Of a stretch of DNA of 64,000 nucleotides, positions 44,771-53,543 are shown in pieces (position 1 is the first letter of the stretch; every line of letters begins with the position of its first letter). The notes beneath the pieces are model-generated. The model did not search any database. It saw only the letters and a list, made by a program, of their open reading frames with translations, and was not told the origin of the DNA. Location: contig NZ_CWKH01000003.1 in assembly GCF_001245615.1 (NCBI RefSeq), positions 682,001-746,000 of the forward strand, given 5' to 3'. This stretch comes from Mycolicibacterium neworleansense (lineage in GTDB: Bacteria > Actinomycetota > Actinomycetes > Mycobacteriales > Mycobacteriaceae). A program made the position numbers and the translations under genes.

Positions 44771-45447
44771 TACGGCTGGAGGCGCTCGGCGTGGTTGCCG
44801 CTGAGCCGAATTCGGTTGTGTACCCGGTTCTCCCGGCCCTGCCAGAACTCCACGCTCTCCGGTGCGATCAGGTATCCGCCCCAGTTCGGCGGGACCGGAA
44901 CCGTTTCGAGGTCGGCGAACCGCTCGGTCACCTCGGCCAGCTGGGCCAGCAACGCCGCACGCGACGCGATCGGGCCGGACTGCCGCGAAGCCCAGGCACC
45001 CAGCTGTGAGCCGCGGGGGCGCTTGGACCAGTACTCGGCGGTGTCCTCACGGCTCACTTTGGTCACCGGACCGCGCACGTGCACCTGGCGTCCCAGCTGG
45101 TACCAGGGGAACGTCGCCGAGGCGTACGGATTCGCGGCCAGCTGCGCCCCCTTGGCGGAGTCATAGTTGGTGTAGAACGTGATACCCGTCTCGTCCATGC
45201 TTTTGCACAACACCGTTCGGGTGACGGGTCTTCCCTTGTCGTCGGTCGTGGCCACCACCATGGCGTTGGGCTCGGCCACCCCGGCGCGGTGCGCGTCGGA
45301 CAGCCAGGTGCGCAGCAGCGTCAGCCACCCGGTGGCCGGGTCCTCACCCAGCCAATCGACGTCCAGGTCGCCGCAGCCGTCCTTCTCCACGTAGTCGACG
45401 CGCATGGCAGCGAGATCGTGTTCGTGATGTTCGAGGGGTTTGGCCAC
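44770..45447 (-). CDS. pdxH: Pyridoxamine 5'-phosphate oxidase
   Basis: GTG 45447, 225 residues. FMN- and substrate-binding marks are '[20 protein letters not shown]', '[17 protein letters not shown]', '[13 protein letters not shown]', '[10 protein letters not shown]' and the C-terminal 'RENRVHNRI', all typical of PdxH. It oxidises pyridoxamine or pyridoxine 5'-phosphate to pyridoxal 5'-phosphate with FMN and O2. The length matches M. tuberculosis Rv2607 (224), which as I recall lies elsewhere on that chromosome. It is divergent from citA (41 bp), and the MFS gene downstream starts on the last base of its stop. Confidence 0.93.
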   Translation of the reverse strand: MAKPLEHHEHDLAAMRVDYVEKDGCGDLDVDWLGEDPATGWLTLLRTWLSDAHRAGVAEPNAMVVATTDDKGRPVTRTVLCKSMDETGITFYTNYDSAKGAQLAANPYASATFPWYQLGRQVHVRGPVTKVSREDTAEYWSKRPRGSQLGAWASRQSGPIASRAALLAQLAEVTERFADLETVPVPPNWGGYLIAPESVEFWQGRENRVHNRIRLSGNHAERLQP

Positions 45448-45488
45448 CGCGGTAACGCTACGCCTGGGCTTGGTGCAAGAATCTGGCC

Positions 45489-46607
45489 ATGCCAGCTGTA
45501 CCGGAGGACTTCGTTGCCGGCCTCGAAGGCGTCGTCGCCTTCACCACCGAGATCGCCGAGCCGGACAAGGACGGCGGCGCACTGCGCTACCGCGGCGTGG
45601 ACATCGAGGAACTCGTCAGCCGCCGGGTCACCTTTTCAGACGTGTGGGGACTGCTGGTCGACGGCAGCTTCGGCACGGGGCTGCCACCGGCCGAGCCGTT
45701 CCCGCTGCCCATCCACAGCGGTGATGTGCGGGTCGACGTCCAGGCCGGGCTGGCGATGCTGGCGCCGATCTGGGGCTACGCCCCGCTGCTGGACATCGAC
45801 GAGACCACCGCGCGTGACCAGCTGGCCCGCGCCTCGGTGATGGCGCTGTCCTACGTCGCCCAATCCGCCCGCGGCATCTACCAGCCCGCAGTGCCACAAC
45901 GCACGATCGACGAATGTGACACGGTCACAGCACGTTTCATGACCCGCTGGCAGGGCGACCCAGATCCCAGGCACGTCGAGGCGATCGACGCCTACTGGGT
46001 GACCGCCGCCGAGCACGGAATGAACGCGTCGACGTTCACCGCCCGGGTGATCGCCTCCACCGGCGCCGATGTGGCGGCCTCGCTGTCGGGTGCGGTGGGC
46101 GCGATGAGCGGACCGCTGCACGGCGGCGCCCCGGCCCGCGTGCTCCCCATGATCGAAGAGGTCGAGAAGACCGGAGACGCCCGCGCGGTGGTCAAGGGGA
46201 TCCTGGATCGCGGCGACAAGCTCATGGGCTTCGGACACCGCGTGTACCGGGCCGAGGATCCCCGGGCGCGGGTGCTGCGGGCCACCGCCAAACGCCTCGA
46301 GGCGCCCCGCTATGAGGTGGCCGCGGCCCTGGAGCAGGCCGCGCTGGCCGAGCTTCGGGAGCGCCGCCCGGACCGGGCCATCGAGACCAACGTCGAGTTC
46401 TGGGCCGCGGTGATCCTGGACTTCGCCCAGGTGCCCGCATCGATGATGCCCGCGATGTTCACCTGTGGACGCACCGCCGGCTGGTGCGCGCACATCCTGG
46501 AACAGAAGCGTCTCGGCAAGCTGGTGCGTCCGGCCGCCATCTACGTCGGCCCCGAGCCACGCAGCGTGGAGTCTGTCGCCGGATGGGACAAGATCGCCAC
46601 GTCATGA
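45489..46607 (+). CDS. citA: Citrate synthase II
   Basis: 372 residues (M. tuberculosis CitA, Rv0889c, 373). The family motifs are '[13 protein letters not shown]', '[19 protein letters not shown]' and '[19 protein letters not shown]', with '[14 protein letters not shown]' near the end. It belongs to the branch that includes 2-methylcitrate synthase-like enzymes, so it may accept propionyl-CoA as well as acetyl-CoA; that is inference. It is the second citrate synthase within 3 kb of gltA2. The next gene overlaps its stop by 4 bp (ATGA), so they are coupled. Confidence 0.93.
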   Translation: MPAVPEDFVAGLEGVVAFTTEIAEPDKDGGALRYRGVDIEELVSRRVTFSDVWGLLVDGSFGTGLPPAEPFPLPIHSGDVRVDVQAGLAMLAPIWGYAPLLDIDETTARDQLARASVMALSYVAQSARGIYQPAVPQRTIDECDTVTARFMTRWQGDPDPRHVEAIDAYWVTAAEHGMNASTFTARVIASTGADVAASLSGAVGAMSGPLHGGAPARVLPMIEEVEKTGDARAVVKGILDRGDKLMGFGHRVYRAEDPRARVLRATAKRLEAPRYEVAAALEQAALAELRERRPDRAIETNVEFWAAVILDFAQVPASMMPAMFTCGRTAGWCAHILEQKRLGKLVRPAAIYVGPEPRSVESVAGWDKIATS

Positions 46608-47218
46608 TCGGCGGTCGCGACGTATTCGCCTCGGCGGCACACGCTTTCGCCCGCCTGGTGCAGGTGCTGCCGGCGGAATCGTTTGACGGGCCGGGCCTTG
46701 GCGAATGGGATCTGCGCGCCCTGGTGGGCCACACGTCGCGCTCACTGGTCACCGTCAGCACGTACCTGCAGCAACCGGCGTCGACGGCCGACCTGGCCGG
46801 CCCGGTGGAGTACTACGCCGCCATGCGGAGTTTCATGACCGACACCGGCGCCGAGTCCATCATCGAACGCGGCAGGCAGGCCGGGCGCGACCTGGGCTCC
46901 GACCCGGCCGCCGCGGTGGATGCGCTGGCCAGCCGGGCCCTGGACGATATCGACGATGCGGGCGACCCGTTGATCACCGTCATCGGCGGGTTCGGCATCC
47001 GGCTGAGCCATTACCTGCCGACCCGCGTCTTCGAGCTGGCCGTGCACAGCCTCGACATCGCCCGGGCCACAGGACTTTCGGCGGACCTGCCGAACGAGGT
47101 ACTCGAGTCGGCCGGCGTGCTGGCCACCCAGATCGCGGTGGAGCTCGGCGAGGGCGAGACTGTCCTGATGGCGCTGACCGGGCGTGCCGAGCTGCCGCGG
47201 ACGTTCTCCGTCACCTGA
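46604..47218 (+). CDS. Mycothiol-dependent maleylpyruvate isomerase-like (DinB-fold) protein
   Basis: ATG 46604, 204 residues. The N-terminal half 'DVFASAAHAFARLVQVLP', 'GEWDLRALVGHTSRSLVTV' and the later 'YLPTRVFELAVHSLDIARA' with its conserved His are the MDMPI/DinB four-helix pattern, where three His residues bind a metal. Mycothiol serves as co-substrate in known actinobacterial members. The precise reaction is unknown. It is translationally coupled to citA (ATGA). Confidence 0.75.
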   Translation: MIGGRDVFASAAHAFARLVQVLPAESFDGPGLGEWDLRALVGHTSRSLVTVSTYLQQPASTADLAGPVEYYAAMRSFMTDTGAESIIERGRQAGRDLGSDPAAAVDALASRALDDIDDAGDPLITVIGGFGIRLSHYLPTRVFELAVHSLDIARATGLSADLPNEVLESAGVLATQIAVELGEGETVLMALTGRAELPRTFSVT

Positions 47219-47337
47219 TATCCGGTCGCCGTTCCGGCACGTGTCAGACCCCGGTGGTTGCATGGGGGTGGTCCGGCGATGAGATCCGCCCGCCGCGCGG
47301 GTCTGCATTGAGTCCGCTCACGAATCAGGAGAAGAAC

Positions 47338-47790
47338 ATGGCGATCGAAGTAACTCCCGCAGTCACTCCGCATCTGGTTGTCGACGACGCCGCAGCGGCA
47401 ATCGACTTCTACGTCAAGGCGTTCGGCGCCACCGAGCTGGGCCGGGTGCCCGGGCCCGGCGGCAAGCTGGTGCACGCCGCGCTCACCATCAACGGGTCCA
47501 CGGTCATGCTCAACGATGACTTCCCCGACTTCAACGACGGCAAGTCGTCGACACCCACGGCCCTGGGCGGCACCCCGGTGACCATTCACCTCACCGTGAC
47601 CGATGTCGAGGAGAAATTCGCCCGTGCGGTCGAGGCAGGTGCCGAGGTGGTGGCGCCGCTGGAGGACCAGTTCTGGGGTGACCGGTACGGCGTCGTCCGC
47701 GACCCGTTCGGGCACCAGTGGTCTCTGGGGCAGCCGGTCCGCGAGGTCAGCATTGACGAGATCGAACAGGCGATGAAGTCCGGGCAGTAG
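47338..47790 (+). CDS. VOC family protein, PhnB-like (Rv0887c type)
   Basis: ATG 47338, with AGGAGAAG upstream; 150 residues. 'PHLVVDDAAAAIDFYVKAFGA', 'KLVHAALTINGSTVMLNDDFP', 'VTIHLTVTDVEEKFARAVEAG' and 'WGDRYGVVRDPFGHQWSL' are all typical of PhnB/glyoxalase-like proteins. The metal ligands include His in 'VHAALT' and Glu or His of the C-terminal 'DPFGHQW' region. The substrate is unknown. Its position near citA and ahead of fprB fits Rv0887c; the Rv0888 sphingomyelinase that I recall between them in M. tuberculosis is absent here. Confidence 0.82.
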   Translation: MAIEVTPAVTPHLVVDDAAAAIDFYVKAFGATELGRVPGPGGKLVHAALTINGSTVMLNDDFPDFNDGKSSTPTALGGTPVTIHLTVTDVEEKFARAVEAGAEVVAPLEDQFWGDRYGVVRDPFGHQWSLGQPVREVSIDEIEQAMKSGQ

Positions 47791-47854
47791 CCCGCTGCGC
47801 CGGCCGGGGTGCCACGGACAGACACGTGCGCTGTCAGGGTGGCATCCTGGGCCG

Positions 47855-48397
47855 GTGATCGACGTCCTGATCGCCGAACCCGGAGAACTCAGCCACGACG
47901 ACCTGAGGTCGGCTGAGGCGTTGGTCCGCGCCGCATTCGGGGACGGCTTCCGCCCGCATGACTGGCTCCACGGCGTCGAGGGCGTGCACGTGAGGATCAC
48001 CGAGGACCACGAGTTGCTGGCGCATGCGGCGGTGGTGCCCCGCACGCTGCGCCACATGGACGACGTCTTCGACACGGGCTACGTGGAAGCTGTCGCCGTC
48101 CGCGGCGACCAGCAGGGCCGCGGTTTGGGCCGGCGGCTGATGGAGCACACGGAAACCGTCATCCGTGCCCGGCACGACATCGGTGCGCTCAACGCCGTGG
48201 AGAGCGCCGCGGCGTTCTATGCCGGCCGCGGCTGGCGACCCTGGGACGGCCCGACCCGGGCCGACACCCCCGAGGGGCTGATCGACACCTACGACCCGAC
48301 CGACCGGATCTTCCTGTTCCCGACCGATCGCAGAGCCCTCGGCTTCACCGTGTCAGCACCGTTGATCTGTGATTGGCGCGTCGGCGACCTCTGGTAG
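47855..48397 (+). CDS. Aminoglycoside 2'-N-acetyltransferase-like GNAT protein
   Basis: GTG 47855, 180 residues. It contains 'GYVEAVAVRGDQQGRGLGRRLM', the acetyl-CoA pyrophosphate loop (R-G-D-Q-Q-G-R-G-L-G), followed by 'IGALNAVESAAAFYAGRGW' and 'DWRVGDLW' at the C-terminus. The order and the closing C-D-W-R-x-G-D-x-W are those of the mycobacterial AAC(2')-I enzymes (Rv0262c, AAC(2')-Ib/Id). It appears diverged from those I recall, so it is likely a paralogue. Aminoglycoside acetylation is a family activity; the natural substrate here is unknown. It lies upstream of the ECF operon on the same strand. Confidence 0.78.
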   Translation: MIDVLIAEPGELSHDDLRSAEALVRAAFGDGFRPHDWLHGVEGVHVRITEDHELLAHAAVVPRTLRHMDDVFDTGYVEAVAVRGDQQGRGLGRRLMEHTETVIRARHDIGALNAVESAAAFYAGRGWRPWDGPTRADTPEGLIDTYDPTDRIFLFPTDRRALGFTVSAPLICDWRVGDLW

Positions 48398-48473
48398 CCG
48401 CCTGAGTGCCGGCAACCGACCGGCTTCGCGCAGTCCATACTGATCTCCTCGCGACAGGCCACGAAGGAGACCG

Positions 48474-49091
48474 ATGAACCCCCAGCCCACCGACACCACG
48501 CCGGCTGCCCGGGCGCTGCGCTGGCGGGTCGTGGACATCGTCGTCGCCAGCGTGCTCGCAACGGCGGCGGGGCTCGTGTTCGTCGTGTGGAACATCGCGT
48601 CCAACCCGATCAGCGCACCGCTGAGTGCGCTGCTGCCCGGGCTGCAGGCACTGCTCGCCGGTGGCTGGCTGTTCGCCGGGGTGCTCACCGCCCTGGTGAT
48701 CCGCAAGCCGGGCGCTGCGTTGTACGGCGAGCTCGTCGCCGCGACGGTGTCGGCGCTGGTCGGCAATCAGTGGGGTGTGCTCACCCTCGAATCCGGACTG
48801 GTGCAAGGTGTCGGCGCCGAACTGGTCTTCGCAGTGTTCCTGTACCGCCGTTGGGGATTGCCCGTCGCGCTGCTCGCCGGGGCCGTCGCCGGATTGGCGC
48901 TGGCCGTCAACGATCTCATCCTGTGGTACCCCGGCTCGGCCACCACGTTCGCGGTGATCTACACGGTCGCGGCGATCGTGTCCGGCGCGCTCGTCGCCGG
49001 CCTGCTGTCCTGGTTCGCGGTCAGGGGTCTGGCCAAGACCGGAGCGCTGAGCCGGTTCGCCTCGGGCCGGATCGGCCCCGACGCTCGATGA
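48474..49091 (+). CDS. ECF transporter substrate-binding S component, YkoE-like
   Basis: 205 residues with about six hydrophobic helices; 'GGWLFAGVLTALVIRKPGAALYGELVAATVSALVGNQWG' in parts and 'VLTLESGLVQGVGAELVFAVF' fit the YkoE family, thought to capture thiamine or hydroxymethylpyrimidine. The ATPase, permease and a kinase-like gene follow with overlapping stops and starts. No TPP riboswitch (no CTGAG...GAAA-type core) was found in the 76-bp leader, so regulation by thiamine through RNA is not supported. Inner membrane. Confidence 0.82.
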   Translation: MNPQPTDTTPAARALRWRVVDIVVASVLATAAGLVFVVWNIASNPISAPLSALLPGLQALLAGGWLFAGVLTALVIRKPGAALYGELVAATVSALVGNQWGVLTLESGLVQGVGAELVFAVFLYRRWGLPVALLAGAVAGLALAVNDLILWYPGSATTFAVIYTVAAIVSGALVAGLLSWFAVRGLAKTGALSRFASGRIGPDAR

Positions 49092-50572
49092 GCTCTCCGC
49101 ACCGCACAGGTGCCACCGTCACGGCGCAGCACTGGGGCTGGTGCCATGCCGGACGCACCACCTGGGCCGTGCGGGATCTCGACCTGCGGATCGAACCCGG
49201 CGAGCGGGTGTTGCTGCTCGGTCCGTCCGGCGCCGGGAAATCGACTCTGCTGCACGGCATCGCCGGACTGCTGGGCGGCGCCGAGGAAGGCAGGCAGACG
49301 GGGACCCTGCAGGTCGACGGCGCCGGCCCGGCCGAGCAGCGCCACCGCATCGGCATGGTGCTGCAGGATCCCGATTCCCAGGTGATCCTGTCCCGGGTCG
49401 GTGACGACGTCGCCTTCGGCATGGAGAACTTCGGTGTCGAACGTGACCAGATCTGGCCCCGCGTCCGAGCCGCGCTCGGCGCTGTCGGGCTGAATCTCGC
49501 TTTGTCCCAATCTACTTCGGAGCTGTCCGGCGGGCAGAAACAACGCCTCGCGCTGGCCGGGGTGATCGCCATGGACCCCGGGCTCATCCTGCTCGACGAG
49601 CCCACGGCCAACCTCGATCCCGCGGGTGTCATCGAGGTACGCGACGCCGTTGCCGCGTCGGCCGCACGGACCGGCGCGACGCTCGTCGTCATCGAACACC
49701 GCACCGAGGTCTGGCTGCCGGTCATCGACCGGGTCATCGTGCTCGGCGCCGACGGTGCGGTGATCGCCGACGGAACGCCGGACCAGACCATCCGGCGCAA
49801 CCACGACTACCTCGTCCGGTCGGGGGTCTGGGTGCCCGAGACTCCGTTGCCTCAGATTGCCCGCCGCCGGTCCCGGGATGCCGAAACGTTGCTGTGTGCA
49901 GCAGATCTGGCGCTGGCGCACCCTGGCGACCCCCCGATGCACATCGGTTTGAATTTCGAGATCGAAGCCGGCCGGACAACGGTGATCACCGGCCCGAACG
50001 GGGCAGGCAAGTCGACGCTCGCGCTCACCATCGGCGGCCTGTTGCCCGCGCCCGCCGGCCGCTTCGAGGCACACCCCGACTTCGCGCCCTCCCCGTCGCG
50101 CCGCACACCCGTCAAGTGGCGGTCGAAAGAACTGCTCACCCGGATCGGCAGCGTGTTCCAGGATCCTGAACACCAGTTCCTCGCCGGCACGGTGCGCGAC
50201 GAACTCTCGCTGGGCCCCAAGGCAATCAAGCTCAAGACCGCCGAGATCACCGCCCGCACCGACGAACTCCTCGAACGCCTGCACCTGACCCACCTGGCCG
50301 GGGTGAATCCCTATACCCTCTCCGGCGGTGAGAAGCGCCGCCTGTCGGTGGCGACAATGCTGGCCACCGCACCCCGCGTGATCATCCTCGACGAGCCGAC
50401 CTTCGGGCAAGACCGCCGCACGTGGGAGGAACTGACCCGGCTACTGGCCGAGATCGCCGACGCCGGAACCGCCGTCGTCGCGGCCACCCACGACCTCGAC
50501 TTCGCCACCGTGCTCGCCGACGACCGCATCGCGTTACCGGACTGGGAACCCACACCGGAGACGGCGCCGTGA
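49088..50572 (+). CDS. ECF transporter ATPase, fused double NBD (YkoD-like)
   Basis: ATG 49088 overlaps the S-component stop by 4 bp; 494 residues with two complete NBDs. NBD1: Walker A 'GPSGAGKST', signature 'LSGGQKQRLAL', Walker B 'LILLDEPTANLD'. NBD2: Walker A 'GPNGAGKST', signature 'LSGGEKRRLSV', Walker B 'VIILDEPTFGQD'. It powers uptake through the EcfT permease encoded next (GTGA overlap). Both NBDs keep their catalytic residues, as in EcfA-EcfA' fusions. Confidence 0.9.
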   Translation: MSSPHRTGATVTAQHWGWCHAGRTTWAVRDLDLRIEPGERVLLLGPSGAGKSTLLHGIAGLLGGAEEGRQTGTLQVDGAGPAEQRHRIGMVLQDPDSQVILSRVGDDVAFGMENFGVERDQIWPRVRAALGAVGLNLALSQSTSELSGGQKQRLALAGVIAMDPGLILLDEPTANLDPAGVIEVRDAVAASAARTGATLVVIEHRTEVWLPVIDRVIVLGADGAVIADGTPDQTIRRNHDYLVRSGVWVPETPLPQIARRRSRDAETLLCAADLALAHPGDPPMHIGLNFEIEAGRTTVITGPNGAGKSTLALTIGGLLPAPAGRFEAHPDFAPSPSRRTPVKWRSKELLTRIGSVFQDPEHQFLAGTVRDELSLGPKAIKLKTAEITARTDELLERLHLTHLAGVNPYTLSGGEKRRLSVATMLATAPRVIILDEPTFGQDRRTWEELTRLLAEIADAGTAVVAATHDLDFATVLADDRIALPDWEPTPETAP

Positions 50573-51312
50573 TCAACCCGGTGGCACGACTGCTCACCGC
50601 CCTCATCATCGCGGCCGCCCTGGTGCTGTCGGTCGACTGGGTGTCGGCCCTGACCGCACTGGCCGGCGAGATCGTGCTGTTCGCCGTCATCGGTGTGAAG
50701 CTGCGCACGGCGCTGACCCGTGCCGCCGTGGTCGCCGTCGCGGCCGCACTGACCGCGGTCACCATCCTGCTCTACGGCCAGGTCAGCGGCACCGTGTACT
50801 GGCACTTCTTGCTCGTCACGATCAGCGACGGGTCGATCGCGCTCGCCGTGGCCACCTTCCTGCGGGTGCTGGCCATCGCGCTGCCCTCGGTAATTCTGTT
50901 CATCGACGTCGAATCCACCGAACTGGCAGACGGTTTGGGGCAGGTGCTGAGGCTGCCGGCCCGGTTCGTCCTCGGTGCGCTGGCCGGCCTGCGTCTGGTC
51001 GGACTGCTCGGACAGGACTGGCAGTACCTGGGTTACGCCCGCCGGGCCCGCGGCGTGGCCGACCACGCCAGGGTGCGGCGGATCGCCGGGCAGGCCTTCG
51101 CGCTGCTGGTGTTCGCGGTGCGCCGTGGATCGAAGCTTGCCACGGCGATGGAGGCCCGCGGGTTCGGCGCCTACCCGACCCGGACGTGGGCCCGCCCCTC
51201 CCCCTTCGGCGCCCGCGAATTCGCCCTGATCGCCGCGGGATTCGTCATCGCGGCGGCCGCGATCGCGGTGTCGCTGGCCGCCGGAACTTGGAACTTCATT
51301 GGCACTCGATGA
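50569..51312 (+). CDS. ECF transporter transmembrane T component
   Basis: GTG 50569 overlaps the ATPase stop; 247 residues. Six helices are visible, and the two A-R-G coupling motifs 'ARRARGV' and 'MEARGFG' that contact the NBDs are present, as in EcfT/CbiQ proteins. The gene completes the S-A-T set for vitamin uptake. The kinase-like gene starts at 51299, 14 bp before its stop. Confidence 0.88.
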   Translation: MINPVARLLTALIIAAALVLSVDWVSALTALAGEIVLFAVIGVKLRTALTRAAVVAVAAALTAVTILLYGQVSGTVYWHFLLVTISDGSIALAVATFLRVLAIALPSVILFIDVESTELADGLGQVLRLPARFVLGALAGLRLVGLLGQDWQYLGYARRARGVADHARVRRIAGQAFALLVFAVRRGSKLATAMEARGFGAYPTRTWARPSPFGAREFALIAAGFVIAAAAIAVSLAAGTWNFIGTR

Positions 51313-51850
51313 CATCCTGCGCCGGCTGGGCGCGGCGGCGACGACGGTGCTGATCGACGGTCGGTCCGGGTCGGGCAAGTCGACGCTGGCGATGGAGCTG
51401 CGCGACGAGTGGCCCAACAGTGTCGTCGTCCGGCTCGACGACATCTACCCGGGCTGGGACGGACTGCTCTGGGCCGCAGACCATTTGCAGCGATCGCTGC
51501 TCCAGCCGCGGGCCGCCGGACGCATCGGACGCTGGCGGCAATGGGACTGGGCAACCGCGGCGCCGAGCGGCTGGCACGACGTCGGACCCGGACAACGCCT
51601 CATCGTCGAGGGCATCGGCGCGCTCACCCCGGCCAGCCGGGCATGCGCCGATCTGGGCGTCTGGGTCGACGCCGACGACACCGAGCGCAAGCGCCGGGCA
51701 CTGGAACGCGACGGCGAGACCTACCGGCCCCACTGGGACCGGTGGGCCGCCCAAGAGGACGAGTTCATCGCCCGGTTCCAGCCGAGGGCGTGCGCCGATC
51801 TGATCGCGGTGCCCGCCGCCGGCGGATTCGAGTTCGCGGCGCCCGGTTAG
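51299..51850 (+). CDS. P-loop kinase-like protein coupled to the ECF operon
   Basis: TTG 51299, 183 residues, overlapping the EcfT end by 14 bp. The N-terminal Walker A is 'DGRSGSGKSTLA', followed by 'VVVRLDDIYPGW', as in uridine-kinase or (d)NTP/pantothenate-kinase-like P-loop enzymes. Other blocks are 'PGQRLIVEGIGALTPAS' and 'RDGETYRPHWDRWAAQE'. It probably phosphorylates a small molecule, possibly the imported vitamin precursor so that it is trapped; that is inference from position. The 4-bp overlap with fprB is convergent. Confidence 0.72.
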   Translation: MALDDILRRLGAAATTVLIDGRSGSGKSTLAMELRDEWPNSVVVRLDDIYPGWDGLLWAADHLQRSLLQPRAAGRIGRWRQWDWATAAPSGWHDVGPGQRLIVEGIGALTPASRACADLGVWVDADDTERKRRALERDGETYRPHWDRWAAQEDEFIARFQPRACADLIAVPAAGGFEFAAPG

Positions 51851-53505
51851 CGCAAGCCCGCCAGAACCCGCTGTCGCACGGTCGGTTTGGGCGCCGTCAC
51901 GGCGACCGCCACCATCTCGTCGACCGAGGTGAACTTGTCCCGCGGGCGATCCTGGCCACCACGGGCGATCTCGGCGGCGTCGATCGCCTGCCACCCGGCG
52001 GCATCGACCATGGCGGGCTGGCGGGTTCGCACCAGCTTCTCCAACGCGGCCTGCTTGTGCGCCGGATCGGTCAGCACGCCCGAGTTGTAATCGTCGACCA
52101 GCTGACCCACGGTCTGCGCCGCACACGACTTGTTGGTGCCGATGAACCCGGTGGGCCCGCGCTTGATCCAGCCGGCCACGTAGGCACCGGACGTGTCCCT
52201 GACGCGTCCACCGTCGTTGGGCACCACGCCGGCGGCGTCGTCGAACGGCAGATCGGCAATCGCCTTGCCGCGGTACCCGATCGAGGTCAGCACGAGCCCG
52301 GCATCGAGCGTGCGCACCTCGTCGGTCCCGGTCACCCCGAACTCGATGCCGGTCACCCGATCCGCACCCAGCACGCGCTGCGGGGTCAGTCGGTAGGCCA
52401 GCCGGATCCGCGGCCGGATCACCGGGGCGGACGAGTCACCGAGCTTGGCCAGGATCTCCAGCTTGTTGCGGGTCAGCGGATCGGTCTCCCGGGCCAGGTC
52501 CGCCAGCACCAGCTGATGGTCGGCCTCATCGAGCACGACGTCACAGCTCGCGGTCAGGCCGATCAGCTCGGGCAGCGTGAAGGCCGACTCGGCGGGGCCG
52601 CGGCGCGCCGCGATCACCACCTCGGAAACCTTCGAGGACCGCAGTGCGGCCAACGCGTGATCGGAGATGTCGGTGCGGGCCAACATGTCCGGATCGGTGG
52701 TGAGGATGCGGGCCACGTCGAATGCGACGTTGCCGTTGCCGACGACGACGACCCGCTCGTGGCTCAGGTCCACCGGCAGATCGGTGAACTCCGGGTGTCC
52801 GTTGATCCAGGCCACCATCTCGGTGGCGGTCCCGGTGCCGGGCAGGCCCATGCCCTCGATGTCGAGGCGACGGTCGTTGGGCGCACCCACCGCGTACAGC
52901 ACGGCGTGGTGATGCTCCAACAGGTCGGCGTGCGACAGGTGCTTGCCGACCTCGACGTTGAGGAAGAACTTGAACCCCGGCTGCTTACCGATGACGTCGA
53001 ACAGCCGGGTCACCCGCTTGGTGCTCTGGTGGTCCGGCGCCACACCGGCCCGCACCAGCCCGTAGGGCGTCGGCAGCTTCTCGAAGACATTGACCCGCAC
53101 ACCGCGCTGGGTCAGCAACTCGTCGGCCGCGTACATGGCGGCCGGGCCCGAGCCCACGATCGCCACCGTCAACGGCCCACCGGAACGGGCCGCCACCTTC
53201 GGTGCCGCGATCACCGGCGCCAGCTTGGACGTCGGCGGCAACTTGCCCTCGCGCTTCGGGTAGAAGGCGGCGTTGAGCTCGATGAACGGCAGCTGATTGT
53301 CGGTCAGCTTGGTATCGGCCGAGATCGCGCCGACCGGGCAGGCACTCACGCACGCGCCGCAGTCCACACACGCCTCGGGATCGATGTAGAGCATCTCGGC
53401 CGTCGCGAAGCCCGGCTCATCCGGTGACGGATGGATGCAGTTCACCGGACACGCGTAAACACAGGACCCGTCGCTGCAACACGACTGGGTGATCACATGG
53501 GGCAT
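51847..53505 (-). CDS. fprB: Ferredoxin/ferredoxin-NADP reductase FprB
   Basis: 552 residues. N-terminal ferredoxin domain (1-65): Cys9, 15, 19 and 23, then Cys46, 49, 52 and 56, the last set as C-x2-C-x2-C-x3-C-P. This indicates two iron-sulphur clusters. The C-terminal part is an adrenodoxin-reductase-like flavoprotein with 'VAIVGSGPAAMYAADELL', 'TPYGLVRAGVAPDH', 'VVVGNGNVAFDVARIL' and 'GWIKRGPTGFIGTNK'. It transfers electrons between NADPH and ferredoxin-type partners. The M. tuberculosis protein (Rv0886) has 575 residues. Downstream of a diiron oxygenase gene (38 bp). Confidence 0.94.
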   Translation of the reverse strand: MPHVITQSCCSDGSCVYACPVNCIHPSPDEPGFATAEMLYIDPEACVDCGACVSACPVGAISADTKLTDNQLPFIELNAAFYPKREGKLPPTSKLAPVIAAPKVAARSGGPLTVAIVGSGPAAMYAADELLTQRGVRVNVFEKLPTPYGLVRAGVAPDHQSTKRVTRLFDVIGKQPGFKFFLNVEVGKHLSHADLLEHHHAVLYAVGAPNDRRLDIEGMGLPGTGTATEMVAWINGHPEFTDLPVDLSHERVVVVGNGNVAFDVARILTTDPDMLARTDISDHALAALRSSKVSEVVIAARRGPAESAFTLPELIGLTASCDVVLDEADHQLVLADLARETDPLTRNKLEILAKLGDSSAPVIRPRIRLAYRLTPQRVLGADRVTGIEFGVTGTDEVRTLDAGLVLTSIGYRGKAIADLPFDDAAGVVPNDGGRVRDTSGAYVAGWIKRGPTGFIGTNKSCAAQTVGQLVDDYNSGVLTDPAHKQAALEKLVRTRQPAMVDAAGWQAIDAAEIARGGQDRPRDKFTSVDEMVAVAVTAPKPTVRQRVLAGLR

Positions 53506-53543
53506 CAGAACCTCTGCAGACCTTGCGGCTTCTCGGGCGAGCT

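Noticed and set aside
48398-48473. TPP riboswitch ahead of the ECF operon
   Set aside because: I looked for the CTGAGA and ACCTGA-type cores and found none in the short leader.
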